From contig CAVXBB010000016.1 in NCBI GenBank assembly GCA_963759875.1, positions 434,001-498,000 of the forward strand: 64,000 bases of DNA, in the 5' to 3' direction. The notes under the pieces are model-generated. The model saw only the letters and a program-made list of their open reading frames with translations, had not been told where the DNA came from and did not search any database. The translations under genes were made by a program, and so were the position numbers. Of this stretch, positions 52,045 through 62,167 are shown piece after piece (position 1 is the first letter of the stretch; every line of letters starts with the position of its first letter). This stretch comes from JAFAGX01 sp963759875 (GTDB taxonomy: Bacteria > Acidobacteriota > Terriglobia > Terriglobales > Acidobacteriaceae).

Positions 52045-55000
52045 GCTCTATGGTTTCCTTCTCATCCGTGTCTGTCGCGGAGCGCTTCCCAAAGTGCCAG
52101 AAAGGCCGCGTGGATTTCACGTACGCTCTCGCTCCTGGAATATTGAGCTCGATCTCCGTACCGCTATCCAGTTCAGTCCAGATGGTTAGCTTACCGCCTA
52201 CAAGTTTGGCTCGCTCCCTCATGCCATGCAAGCCGTAGTGCCCTTCACGTCCATCTCCGCGGAGAACGTCGGAGGGAATCCCTTTCCCGTCATCCCGAAC
52301 GCGGAGCCGGAAATACTTTTCGTCGTAACGGATTTCAACTTCGACGTTTTGCGCTGCCGCGTGCCGGAACGCATTGCGCAACGCCTCTGCCGCAAGCCGG
52401 TAAACTTCATCTCGCAGAATCGGATGCAAATTGCGAGATGCTCCTTCCACGACCACTTTGAAGTTGGGCGAGGGCTGAGTGGTCGCAGCAGAAGCGAGTT
52501 CTTCCCCAACGGTCCGAATGGCTACGGCAAGATCATTCTTCTCGACCGTCGACATGCGCAAGCCTTGCACCGCATCCCGGCCCTCGGTGATCGCTTGAGA
52601 CGCATGATCCGCGGTATCTTCAAGTACTTTACGAGCGTCAGCCGGACGTTCCGCTAACATGTTGATGCCGGCCTGAAGACTTGGCAAGAGTGCCTGAAAA
52701 CTCTGCAGCAGCGTGTCGTGCAGGTCGCGAGCAATCCGTGTGCGCTCGCCTACACGCTCTTCCAGACGCATATTGAACTGCGCCGCCAGTTGCCGCACTC
52801 GCAGTTCGATATATTCCCCAGATCATCGCCAGAAAGGCCGCAACGCATACCGCGCGGAACCAGTTCGTCTGCTAGTATGCCGGGGCGATGGAGAAATCGA
52901 GCATGTCGCCCTGCTCGTTCCACACTCCGCTGTTGTTGCACGCGATCACACGAAAGCGGTACGTGCCCGGCGCCAGGTTCGTGTACTGAACATGACGCTG
53001 GTTGGCCAGCTCCCGCCAGCCCTTGTCCTGGCCTTCCAGCTTGACGCGGAAGCGGACCTTGTTCGGCTCCACCAGGCTCAGCGCCGTGAAGTCGACCAGC
53101 AGTTCGCGCACACCCGCCGGCAATCGCATGCCATTCGACACGTCGTACGTCTTGCCATTGACAGCAATCTGCTCGATGTGGACTGGTGGAGGGACCGTGT
53201 TGATGTCGATGCGGGACGGATCGAGGAAGCTCACCGTATTCCCATTTACGAACCAAATTTTCCCGTCGGACGTCTTAGTGACCGCAGGCCTGAAGCCCTT
53301 GAGGATCGGAACCAGCCGCACTCCATCGTCGGCATCGAAAGTCGTCACCTGGATCATTCGCTTCGGATCGGCGGTCCAGGCGTCCAAGTCGGTTCGCGCG
53401 ACACGCAGGAGTCCGCAGTTCGTGTACAGCCAGTAGGAAGACAGGTCGTCTTCAATGATCCAGTGAACGGTCTTGCAGGGTAACCCGTTCGCGGTGGTCA
53501 GCGTTGCCACGCGCCCGTTTTTGATCCGGCTGAGACCATTCTCGGTTGCGGCCCATATCGAGCCGTCGCGATCGCGCGAAATGTCCAACACCTTCCGGGC
53601 GCCTGCCCCGGTCGTCGCTCAATGGCAAGTTCCGTATTTGTCCCGCCCGAAAATAGGCAATCCCGCCGCTCAACAGCCCCGTCCAGACGCCACCGTCCGG
53701 GTCGGGCACGAGGCCAGTCCCGGGACCACCACCCAGCTTCTGCCAAGGCACCTGCTCAGTGATTTTGCCGTCGGCCAGATGCACCAGACCGTAATTCGCA
53801 GTGCCAAACAGACTGAGCCACAGGCCGCCGTGGTTGTCGCCTGCGATCGCATTTTTAGTCCCCGCGGGCACCGACGGAACCGCAGTGAACTTCCCCTTCT
53901 CAAACACCGCAAGCCCGCTATAGCTTGAAACCCAAATGCGACCACGCTCATCCTCGAAGAGCGATTGGATATCGTCGTCGGGCAGGCCAGGATTGCTTCG
54001 CCTCCGATAAATCGTCGTGCGTCCGTGGTCCCACCTATTGAGCCCATCCGCCGTGCCGATCCATATGCTCCCGTCGCGCGCCGCCAGGACGGATGTCGTC
54101 ATCGCGCTGGATAGCCCTTGTTTCACCGAAAGCGAGGTGACCGGCAACTCTCGAAATTGGTCGAGACCCTCGGAAGTGGCGACCCAGATTGTTCCTTCAC
54201 GGCCCTCGAACAGGGCGAACACCTGATCGCTCGACAGGCCATCGTTGTGGGTAAATATGCTTGTTTTGCCCGCGTACGAGTGCACGAGCCCATGAGCGGT
54301 TGTGCCGATCCACAGTCCCCCGTTGCGATCGCGAAGGACAGTTCCAGCAGTCAAAGGCAACGGCACGCCATGAAGAGGATAATCAGTGACTGTTCTTCCA
54401 GTAATTTGACGGACGCTGTCAACAGCAACTATGAGGCCTGACCCATGATCGCCTTGCGTCATCTTGCCGAACCGGCTGATTGGTGTCGCCAGATAACGGG
54501 TTGGAGGGCCGGGCTTCCATCGCCATAGGCCTGTCGCCGCTCCTACCCACAGGCTGCCGTCGCTATCCTCATACAAGGACGCCACTGCGGTGCCGAGACT
54601 TCCGTCATCGCCATAACAGGTGGTGCTTCCGCCGCGAATTGCGCAGAGCATTCCCGTCGGCCCCCCGAAACCGCCCGCCCACACGGTTCCGTCCCGATCC
54701 TGCAAAAGCGCGAGAACAGTGCGGTGGGCAAGCGCCGGATATTCAGTCAGTTGACCATTCTTCCAACTCACTAGCCCGTCAAGGGTGCCGATCCAGAGGG
54801 TTCCATCGCGTGCCGTCAGGAGGGCTCCAACCGCGGTGCTCGGAAGTTGCTGCCCAGGCGGCAGAGGCAGCGGCACCGCCCGAACGCCGTCAAAGCGAAC
54901 TACACCGGACTGCGTGCCGAGCCAGAGATAACCGTCAGGCGTCTGGGTGATTGCGTAGACCGCCCCTGGCAAGAATCCGTCGCGATCGGTCCATGCGGTA

Positions 55001-55128
55001 TGCGCGTATTGACTTACATCCAGCGACGGATCCAGCGCAAGAGCATGGGGACACCAGAGCAGCACGTAAACCGTGCCAAGCGCAACGAGTGCTCGCGCGG
55101 CCTTTATTTGAGCTTCGGCCCTCTTCAT
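52037..55128 (-). pseudogene. Propeller-type sensor histidine kinase, three reading-frame lesions
   Basis: One ~1030-aa gene in pieces. ATG 55128 gives a signal peptide (ARALVALGTVYVLLWCPHALA), then two-component-regulator propeller repeats (TPDGYLWLGTQSGVVRFDG, RDGTLWIGTLDGLVSW, and so on) to ~53610, where the frame changes. The next part has RDRDGSIWAATENGLSRI and the Y_Y_Y domain (TNLAPGTYRFRVIACNNSGVWNEQG). It ends FSIAPAY, TAG at 52872-52874, and continues in frame QTNWFRAVCVAAFLAMIWGIYR (membrane helix). After a second shift near 52810 follow RVRQLAAQFNMRLEERVGERTRIARDLHDTLLQSF (HisKA_3) and an ATPase domain with VRDDGKG. In Acidobacteria such kinases sense extracellular signals, possibly carbohydrates. 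Confidence 0.82.
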
Positions 55129-55284
55129 CTCGGAAACATTTTACTCCGCAGCGCGTGCAGAAGAACGCAGCGTGCAGGAAACCGTGAGGCACCAAGAACT
55201 TGCCAGGTGAGTCATTCTGCAGGAAAATCTATGCCAAACGGTAGCGTTTGCAAGGCGCGGGTTGCCATAGAGCGGAGGTGGTTT

Positions 55285-58200
55285 ATGCGCGCGATCAGGT
55301 CTTCATTGCTGTTTCCGCTGGCATTCGTGATCGCGAGCCTCTACGGCTTACAAGTTAACGCTCAGGTCGGTACCGGAACGATCTCCGGCGTGGTGATGGA
55401 TCCGTCTGGAGCTTTCGTGGTCGGCGCGCTTGTCAGCATCACCAACAGTCAGACCGGCGTTGTAACTTCCGCGACGACGAACAGCTATGGACGCTATGTA
55501 GTGCCGGATCTGATCGTTGGTAAGTATGACGTCCAGGCAACGAAGCAGGACTTCGAAGCACAAGTCATTAGACAGGTGCTTTTGACAGTCGGCGCGAATA
55601 TTGTCGTTGATTGTAAGTTGGCTGTCGGGCAGCAGATCACGAAATTGACTGTGACTGAGTTCAGCCAGGTGGACACTAGTACGGCTGAGATTTCGGCTCT
55701 CATCGGCCGTGAACAGATGGAGAATCTTCCGCTCAATGGCCGCAACTTCGAGCAACTCATTCTCCTCGCACCTGGTGTGCAGGCGGTCACTAGCGGAGTG
55801 CCAGAATTCGTTTTACGGCAGAGCGCCATCCTACTCGATTTCGGGATCTCGGCCAGAAGGTCAGGAACTGCTACTGGACGGTGCGACCATACAAGGGTTC
55901 TGGAAACATGGCGCCGGCAACAGCATCATTGGGACTTCGCTCGGTGTAGACGGCATTGGAGAATTTCAGCTCCTCACAAACTCCTATAGCGCTCGTTTCG
56001 GAGGAAGTGGGAGTGTGATGAATGCCGCAACACGTTCCGGAACAAACTCATTCCATGGGAGCGCGTACAATTTCCTGCGAAACAGCGTTTTTGACGCCCG
56101 CAACTACTTCAATCAATCGCCAGCCCCTCAGGACGCATTCCGGCAAAATCAGTTCGGCGGAACCCTGGGTGGGCCTATCGTAAAGGGCAAAATGTTCTTC
56201 TTTGCCAATTACGAAGGAATACGCAGCCTTGCGGGTAGGACGGTCGATTGGATTTGTGCCAAACGACAACACTCGCCGGGGCATTGTGCCTTGTGCTTAT
56301 GCCCCAGACCTGCCCTGTAACCCTGACGGTACAGCTACAGTGCCCGTCAACTCCGCATCACAGGCGATTCTCAACCTTTACCCGAAGGCTGGCAGCAACG
56401 CGGTAGTTCCGGGGAGTCCCTTGGCGAGGTCTCATTGCAGGGGTCGCAACCCGCCAACGAGGATTACGGGAATGTACGCTGGGATTACCACGGATCCGAA
56501 AAAGACAATTTCTTTGCCAGGTATATCCTAGACAACGGCAGCTTAACTGATCCGTTCGCCTCTCCTCTTGGGCTCTACCCCGAACAATCACGTGGGCGAA
56601 ATCAGTATCTGACTCTCGGCTACAATAAACTGATTAACCCATCCCTTGTGAATGATGCACGTTTCTCGTTTGTGCGAACGACCATGCGGGCTTCCACAAG
56701 CGTGAGCAATCCCGCCTTGCAGTTTTTTGCTTTCTACGGAGAGGATCGGGAAGACGGCAATATCAATGTGCCTGGATTTAGCCAGATCGGCCCGAGTGGG
56801 TTCACTCCTGACTACGAGATTCAAAATATCTTTTCGCTATCTGATGGAATTTTTTGGGCCCACGGAAAGCACAGCATTGAAGCGGGTCTTGAATTTCGCC
56901 GCTTGCAGAGCCCGGTGCGAAACGGCTTTTTCAACGACCTGGGTTGGACCTTCCCCAACTTGGAAAGCTTTTTGGAAGGCCAGCCCGTGAGCCCCACCGA
57001 TCCCCCGATCACATTCCTCGGCGCCTTGCCGGGAAAAGACAACTCGGCTCGAAGTTTTCGCGAATGGGATCTTTTGCCTTACGTCCAGGACACTTGGAGA
57101 GTTTCTCGGTCCCTGACGCTAACTTTTGGGCTTCGCTATGATTTCATTTCCAACCCCACAGAGATCCATAACGAACTGTGCGCCTTCATTGATCCAAGCA
57201 GCCCATCGACGACTGCTTGCACGCCCGTGTCGCACGTGTTTCCATCCAATCCCTCGCTGAAGAGTCTTGACCCGCGAGTTGGGATCGCATGGGATCCGCT
57301 TAAGGATGGAAGGACTTCGATCCATGCTGGAGCAGGCGTATTTCATGATCCGATTCAGGTACGCAACTACCACGCGGCTTACATTTTTTCCGCGCCGTAT
57401 CAGACAGCGCTGCAGCTCTGCGTTTACGGAGGACCTCCGTGCAGGTATCCCGTTCCCTTTCAGCGGATAACTGTACCGACTCCAACTATTGGGGAGGCGT
57501 TGGAGTACGACCCGGGTACAACGCCCTTCGTGGTGCAATACAATTTCGGCGTTCAGCGCTTGCTCGGGAAGGACACAGTGCTCAGCGTTTCCTACCTTGG
57601 ATCGCATGGATACAATCTGCTCGTCCAAAACGACACCAATCCCCCGATTCCGACGCTTGTCAACGGCCAGCCAAATTTCCTGAATGCGCCACGAAAGAAT
57701 CCAAACCTCGGCGCCATTGCTTTCAACCTTCCTGACGGTTCTTCCTGGTACAACTCTTTGCAAGTCTATTTAACACGGAATGTGGGCCGAACATTGCAAT
57801 TTCAGGGAGCTTACACGTACTCCAAATGCTTAGACTATGGATCGATCGCTTTCGCTCTTGAGTCGAGCAATAGCGCCCAACAGGCTCGCTCCGATCCTTA
57901 CAACCTGGCGAGAGACAAAGGGAGGTGCGATTTTGACGTTACACATAACTTCACCGGCAGCGGCACCTATTTCGTCCCATTACACGGGAATCGCATCGTC
58001 GAAGGTTGGCAATTGAGTACGATCGCAATGGCCCACAGCGGAAACCCATTTAGCGTTCAGGACGGATTCGATCGCGTAGGTCTTAACAATCCTGCCGGGA
58101 CACCAGGTGAGCGGCCGAACCTGGTGCCCGGGAGAAGCAACAATCCGATCCTTGGGCGGGTAAGTCAGTGGTATGATTCATCGGCTTTTGCGCTTCAGGG

Positions 58201-58489
58201 TGCCGGTTTCATCGGTAGTCTCGGGCGAAATACTCTGATTGGCCCAATTTTTTCTGACTTTGACATGGCCGTGGGGAAAACTACTCGGGTCAAAGAAAAT
58301 ATAAACTTGGAGTTCCGCGTACAAGCATTCAATCTGTTTAACCGCCCCAATTTCGGGATACCAGATCAATTTCTCTTCTCCGGCGTCGATCAGAACGGTA
58401 ACGGAATTCCTAACCCAAATGCAGGCCGAATTACGAATACAGTGAGTAGTGCGCGACAGCTGCAATTTGCTTTTAAAGTTCGCTTCTAG
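55285..58489 (+). pseudogene. TonB-dependent receptor (Oar/CarboxypepD_reg type), three frameshifts
   Basis: About 1068 codons from ATG 55285 (GGAGG at 55274-55278). Signal peptide (LLFPLAFVIASLYGLQVNAQ), carboxypeptidase-regulatory beta-sandwich (GTISGVVMDPSGAFVVGALVSITN...GRYVVPDLIVGKYDV), then a plug domain (LPLNGRNFEQLILLAPGV, LLLDGATIQG, FRQNQFGGTLGGPIVKGKMFFFANYEG), and a long barrel to the terminal FKVRF. Single-base lesions are near 55801 (extra C), 56231-56242 and 56421-56428 (missing G). The last 685 codons are open. It is the outer-membrane uptake partner one would expect for the divergent propeller kinase. Confidence 0.83.
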
Positions 58490-58689
58490 AACTCAGATCG
58501 AGTGTGGCTGGGGTCGGTGGCTCGGGCAATAAATCGGGCTGGACTGCTTCAAGATGTGCAAGTTTCCGCAACGGTCAGAACGGCGCCCCTTCAATCCGCT
58601 GTACCAAATTGGCGGCCCGCGTTCGATCCAACTAGCGCTCAAGCTGCAGTTCTAAGATGTAGCAACACATTTCTCTAAGGAGGCGAATG

Positions 58690-59256
58690 ATGGGCGTGAA
58701 TTGGAGCAAGGACATCGATCAGACCATAGCCACAGCGAAGGAGCAGTTTCGCCCCATCTTGCTGGACTTCAGCGCGGCTCCGGCCTGAGGAGCCTGCGCT
58801 CGGCTGGATGCCGAGTCGTATGAAGATCAGGAGACTGCCGAATTCATCGGCCAAAATTTCCTTCCGGTAAAAGCTCACATCAAGGAACATCCGGCATGGT
58901 TCCACCGCTTTGATGCGGTCTGGACACCAACTGTGCTCCTGCTCGACAGCGAAGGCAAAGAACGTGCACGACTGGAGGGTTATCTGCCCGACACCGACTT
59001 CGTCGCCGCTCTAACGGGCGGTCTAGGTCGCATCGCCTTTGTGCATAAGAAATACGCCGATGCAGAACGATGGTACGGCGAGGTGGTCGCCCGCTTCGCT
59101 GATTCCCATTTTGCACCGGAAGCAATGTACTGGCGCGCCGTGGCGCACTACAAGGCGAGCAACGATCACACGGTGCTGGGCAAAGTCGCCGAGGAACTTC
59201 GAAGCAAGTATCCGTCCAGCGTGTGGGCGAGCAAGGCGATTCCGTGGCTGCATTAG
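58690..59256 (+). CDS. Thioredoxin-like selenoprotein candidate (in-frame UGA at UxxC) with TPR-like tail
   Basis: 188 aa if UGA at 58786-58788 (codon 33) is read as selenocysteine. ATG 58690 follows TAAGGAGG with a 6-nt spacer, a very strong start for a frame that would otherwise stop after 32 codons. Before UGA: WSKDIDQTIATAKEQFRPILLDFSAAPA. Then U-G-A-C, LDAESYEDQETAEFIGQNFLPVKAHIKEHPAWF and VWTPTVLLLDSEGKERARLEGYLP with cis-Pro TPT, the thioredoxin fold. UGA falls exactly on the first residue of the redox CxxC motif. Residues ~115-185 form a TPR-like helical tail (YADAERWYGEVVARFADSHFAPEAMYWRAVAHY). A hairpin follows the UGA (next entry). The alternative is a Cys-to-stop mutation or base error. 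Confidence 0.78.
58786..58815 (+). promoter_or_regulatory. Candidate bacterial SECIS element
   Basis: UGA at 58786-58788, a 10-nt spacer, then CTCGGC (58799-58804), loop TGGAT (58805-58809), GCCGAG (58810-58815). This is a 17-nt hairpin with a perfect 6-bp GC-rich stem and G-G in the apical loop. In E. coli fdhF the SelB-binding hairpin is of similar size and spacing (about 11 nt after UGA, GG in its loop). The match is by structure and position only. Confidence 0.65.
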
Positions 59257-59265
59257 GTGGCTACA

Positions 59266-59538
59266 TTAGGAAGTAACATACCAATCCGAATGCGGTGACC
59301 ATTGGCTGCACGAGAGGCACTGAGTTTCAGTCCACCGATGCAGGTAGGCGGGGCACACGCCTCCCGTATCGAACGTGTTCCAAGAATGACCGCACTCGCA
59401 GAACCATTTGTCCTCTTTCCGGGGCGACCAGCCGCACAGCGGGCAACGGATGCGTGGAGGTTCCGAAGTGGTCGGCTTCTTCTCTTCCTCAAGCTCGCGC
59501 TCTGGTACCAGCGTCGGAGTAGCTGTTTTACTGCTCAT
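59266..59538 (-). CDS. Zinc-ribbon hypothetical protein
   Basis: 90 aa. After a Glu/Lys/Pro-rich leader, IRCPLCGWSPRKEDKWFCECGHSWNTF, then GGVCPAYLHRWTETQCLSCSQWSPHSDWY. Seven cysteines would fill about two zinc sites. No enzymatic domain. Convergent with the selenoprotein candidate, 9 bp apart. Function unknown. Confidence 0.68.
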   Translation of the reverse strand: MSSKTATPTLVPERELEEEKKPTTSEPPRIRCPLCGWSPRKEDKWFCECGHSWNTFDTGGVCPAYLHRWTETQCLSCSQWSPHSDWYVTS

Positions 59539-59662
59539 GCTTCCTCAAGGACGGCCGTTGAAGTTTTCGAGGCTGTTTGAGCTTGAATTTTGGGGGTATG
59601 CAGGGGTAGAAAGGCAGAGGGCAAGACAAAAGCCAGCGAGGCCGCGTCCGAGCATGGGGAGA

Positions 59663-59860
59663 TTATGGCAGATCGACGGGTGCCCGCAGACAGTGGCGGC
59701 AGCTACACCTGTATTCGGGCACGCCGGGACGCACCGTGTGGGCGCAGTCGCGACAGACGAACCGACCGTCCTTATAAGAGATCATCGGTCTGAATTCGAT
59801 TCCCATGAGGCAGTAAGGGCAGCGGATGACCAATGTCGTGTCGGTTGGCGTCCATTCCAT
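59663..59860 (-). CDS. Small zinc-ribbon hypothetical protein
   Basis: 65 aa from ATG 59860 (MEWTPTDTTLVIRCPYCLMGIEFRPM), then GRFVCRDCAHTVRPGVPEYRCSCRHC. CxxC-x(n)-CxxC makes a standard zinc ribbon, with extra cysteines at the end. An in-frame codon at 59887 would add nine residues with four more cysteines. Function unknown; one of a group of small CxxC proteins here. Confidence 0.6.
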   Translation of the reverse strand: MEWTPTDTTLVIRCPYCLMGIEFRPMISYKDGRFVCRDCAHTVRPGVPEYRCSCRHCLRAPVDLP

Positions 59861-60150
59861 GCAGGGATTGCAGCAGCACGTTGGCACCCGAAGGTGAACA
59901 ACCGAAAGCTAGGAAAACTAAGCAAAACCGCCAGCAAGGTAGTCCCGCGTTGCCGACATTTCGGCAGGCATGCCGATGGTCGGCAGGCTAATGGAAGGAA
60001 TCTGGACTAGGTGAAAAGCCGATTCTGAGCTTCGGCGATCTCCACGGATCGCGAGCACTCTTCGTCGTCGTTGCCCACGTGATTGATCCGCGTGCTCACG
60101 GGATAGCACCGCATGAGCCGAGCATCGTAGGTGGAAGGCTGGTCATCTGC

Positions 60151-60327
60151 TCAGCGACGACACACCCTCGCCCTTTCGCTTCGTGCATCTGCTGCAATCA
60201 ATCGGCGGTTACGATGCGACTCGGTGCGAGGCTGACCAGTGCTAAGCTCACACTTTTCTGTCGGAGCAGCACCACAGGTTGGACAACGGACAGCGAGTAC
60301 CTGTTTGGGGCTGGGTTCTCTCTTCAT
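60151..60327 (-). CDS. Small zinc-finger hypothetical protein
   Basis: 58 aa from ATG 60327: MKREPSPKQVLAVRCPTCGAAPTEKCELSTGQPRTESHRNRR. The C-x2-C...C...H pattern with TGxPR resembles small zinc-binding proteins found in phages and many soil bacteria. Function unknown. The frame extends 17 codons upstream, but those look non-coding. Confidence 0.6.
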   Translation of the reverse strand: MKREPSPKQVLAVRCPTCGAAPTEKCELSTGQPRTESHRNRRLIAADARSERARVCRR

Positions 60328-60402
60328 GGCAAGAAGATAACGCCACAACCGTTTACGGGGATGGTCAATCTTGAACACCCACTGAAATAAATACAGGCAT
60401 GC

Positions 60403-60582
60403 TCACTCCGAGTAGCCGTCGTCCCTCTCGTCCTCATCATCCTCATCTTCTTTGCCGTCGCCTTCGTCTTCCTCTTCGTCTTCGTCTTCTTCCTCGTCTG
60501 GCTCCTGTCGGAAGAGAACATCGTCGGCTACCACCCCATCAGAACGGTCTGAGTCAGGGCATGCTGAATGTATTCTGCTCAT
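60403..60582 (-). CDS. Acidic low-complexity small protein
   Basis: 59 aa. N-terminus MSRIHSACPDSDRSDGVVADDVLFRQEPDEEEDE; the rest is almost only Asp/Glu with some Gly and Lys, ending DDGYSE. Strongly negative, probably disordered; a metal- or cation-binding or nucleic-acid-mimic role is speculation. Repetitive GAG/GAA/GAT codons produce a purine-rich strand. ATG 60582. Confidence 0.5.
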   Translation of the reverse strand: MSRIHSACPDSDRSDGVVADDVLFRQEPDEEEDEDEEEDEGDGKEDEDDEDERDDGYSE

Positions 60583-60765
60583 GTCCAATGGTACGCCTCC
60601 ATGCCGTGTGCAAACGCGGCGACAATAGGAGGCGCGCCCAGAGACAGGTCTTAGCCCGGCGACTGATTCGCGGCGTTTCTACTGCGTGCGGGGCGCTCTC
60701 GCAGACACGTCATTGATGCCGTCCCGTTTGACCGTTGCCGTGCTTATGTTGGATATTGAAACGGA

Positions 60766-60981
60766 ATGGACGTTGAACGCATTATTGACGACATCGAGCA
60801 GCTACAGGAAATGTTCGAAGCGCCGGACATTAGACCGCTCAGCGCAAGCGATCTCGCGGCTGCGAATCGAAGGCACGATGACAGGCTCGCACATAGTCCG
60901 TGGTTTCGGCTGTGGCAGCGGTATGGCGTCTGTTGCCGACACGAATCCCCAGTGCTAAGACTAGGGGAATTGGAGAGCTAG
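60766..60981 (+). CDS. Small hypothetical protein
   Basis: 71 aa: MDVERIIDDIEQLQEMFEAPDIRPLSASDLAAANRRHDDRLAHSPWFRLWQRYGVCCR. Helical, soluble; the pattern ASDLAAANRRHD...PWFRLW is coding-like. Function unknown. Convergent with chrA, 22 bp apart. Confidence 0.55.
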   Translation: MDVERIIDDIEQLQEMFEAPDIRPLSASDLAAANRRHDDRLAHSPWFRLWQRYGVCCRHESPVLRLGELES

Positions 60982-61003
60982 ACTTCTGAACATAACGCTG
61001 CGA

Positions 61004-62167
61004 TCAGCGGACAAACCAGCCAATCAAGCCTGCGCCAGCTATCAGCCACGCTGAATTGATGCGGAAGCGAAGGAGCAGTGTCGTGCTGATAACTAGGATT
61101 CCTAGCGTGATCCAGTCGATCACGGAGGCTCGCCCTAACTGCCAAGCGACTACTGCCATCAGAGCCAAAGACCCTACGACTACTCCGTCCAATATCGCTG
61201 CTGCCCATACCGAGCGACGGAGTCTTGGCAGTACCCTTCCGCTCAAAGCAACGAGCGCAAACCCCGGCAAGAAGATGCCAACCGTTGCGAGCAATGCACC
61301 GGGAATTCCCGCAACCAAGTAGCCGATGAACGTGGCGGTGGTAAAGACTGGGCCGGGCGTAAATTGCCCAACGGCGACCGCATCAATGAGTTGCCTTTCA
61401 GTGAGCCAATGCAAGCGGTCGATAAACTCTGTCCTCAGGAAGGCGAGCAACACGTATCCGCTCCCGAAGACTACCGCTCCGATTTTCAAGAAAGAGAAAA
61501 ATAGCCGAATCATGCTAACCGGAACAGCCGCCGCTGTTCCGAGCAACAACCCAAGTTTCCCGAATGTCGGAATTGCAGCGAAGGAAACATTCCCTTGCCT
61601 TTTGAACCACGCCGCTGCACCGGAGGCAATCCCGGCAATCGCAAGAACGATGAGCGGAGCAACTCCAAAACCGCTGAGAACAACTGCCAGCACGCCAATA
61701 ACGGCGAGGAGCTTGCTCTTGATAGCGGTACGGGCGAGGCTCCACAAGGCTTGCAGGATGATCTCAATCACGGCAGGCTTTATGCCGTACAACATTCCCG
61801 CGACCTGCGGCAATGATCCGAAGCGTACATAGACGGCAGCGATCAACGTCACCAAAACAGCAGCAGGAATGATGAAGCAACAGCCCCCAACGACGAGTCC
61901 CGCCCAGCCGCGCTTCGACTGACCGATGAAGATGGCGACTTCTGTCGAACTGGGACCGGGGATCAGGCTTGCAGCAGCAATGCGGTCTAGGAACTCTGCT
62001 TCAGTAATCCAGTGCCGCTTCCGAACGAACTCGTCTTCCATCATGGCGATGTGAGCCGCAGGCCCGCCAAATGCTGTTGTGCCAAGTTTCAAGAAGACAA
62101 GCACCAGTTCAGCCAGCGACACCTGTCTTGCGGACGTGGAGGTCTGGTTGGCGTGCGAGGCGATCAT
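61004..62167 (-). CDS. chrA: Chromate transporter
   Basis: 387 aa, CHR superfamily proton/chromate efflux permease with the usual two homologous halves. First half: LKLGTTAFGGPAAHIAMMEDEFV, then FLDRIAAASLIPGPSSTEVAIFIG. Second half: FLKIGAVVFGSGYVLLAFLRTEFI, then LIDAVAVGQFTPGPVFTTATFIGYLVAGIPGA. About ten hydrophobic helices. It exports chromate (or sulfate-like anions) from the cytoplasm. ATG 62167 lies within the 3' end of the preceding DoxX gene (59-bp overlap), so translation is probably coupled. Part of the metal-resistance block led by arsA. Confidence 0.92.
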   Translation of the reverse strand: MIASHANQTSTSARQVSLAELVLVFLKLGTTAFGGPAAHIAMMEDEFVRKRHWITEAEFLDRIAAASLIPGPSSTEVAIFIGQSKRGWAGLVVGGCCFIIPAAVLVTLIAAVYVRFGSLPQVAGMLYGIKPAVIEIILQALWSLARTAIKSKLLAVIGVLAVVLSGFGVAPLIVLAIAGIASGAAAWFKRQGNVSFAAIPTFGKLGLLLGTAAAVPVSMIRLFFSFLKIGAVVFGSGYVLLAFLRTEFIDRLHWLTERQLIDAVAVGQFTPGPVFTTATFIGYLVAGIPGALLATVGIFLPGFALVALSGRVLPRLRRSVWAAAILDGVVVGSLALMAVVAWQLGRASVIDWITLGILVISTTLLLRFRINSAWLIAGAGLIGWFVR

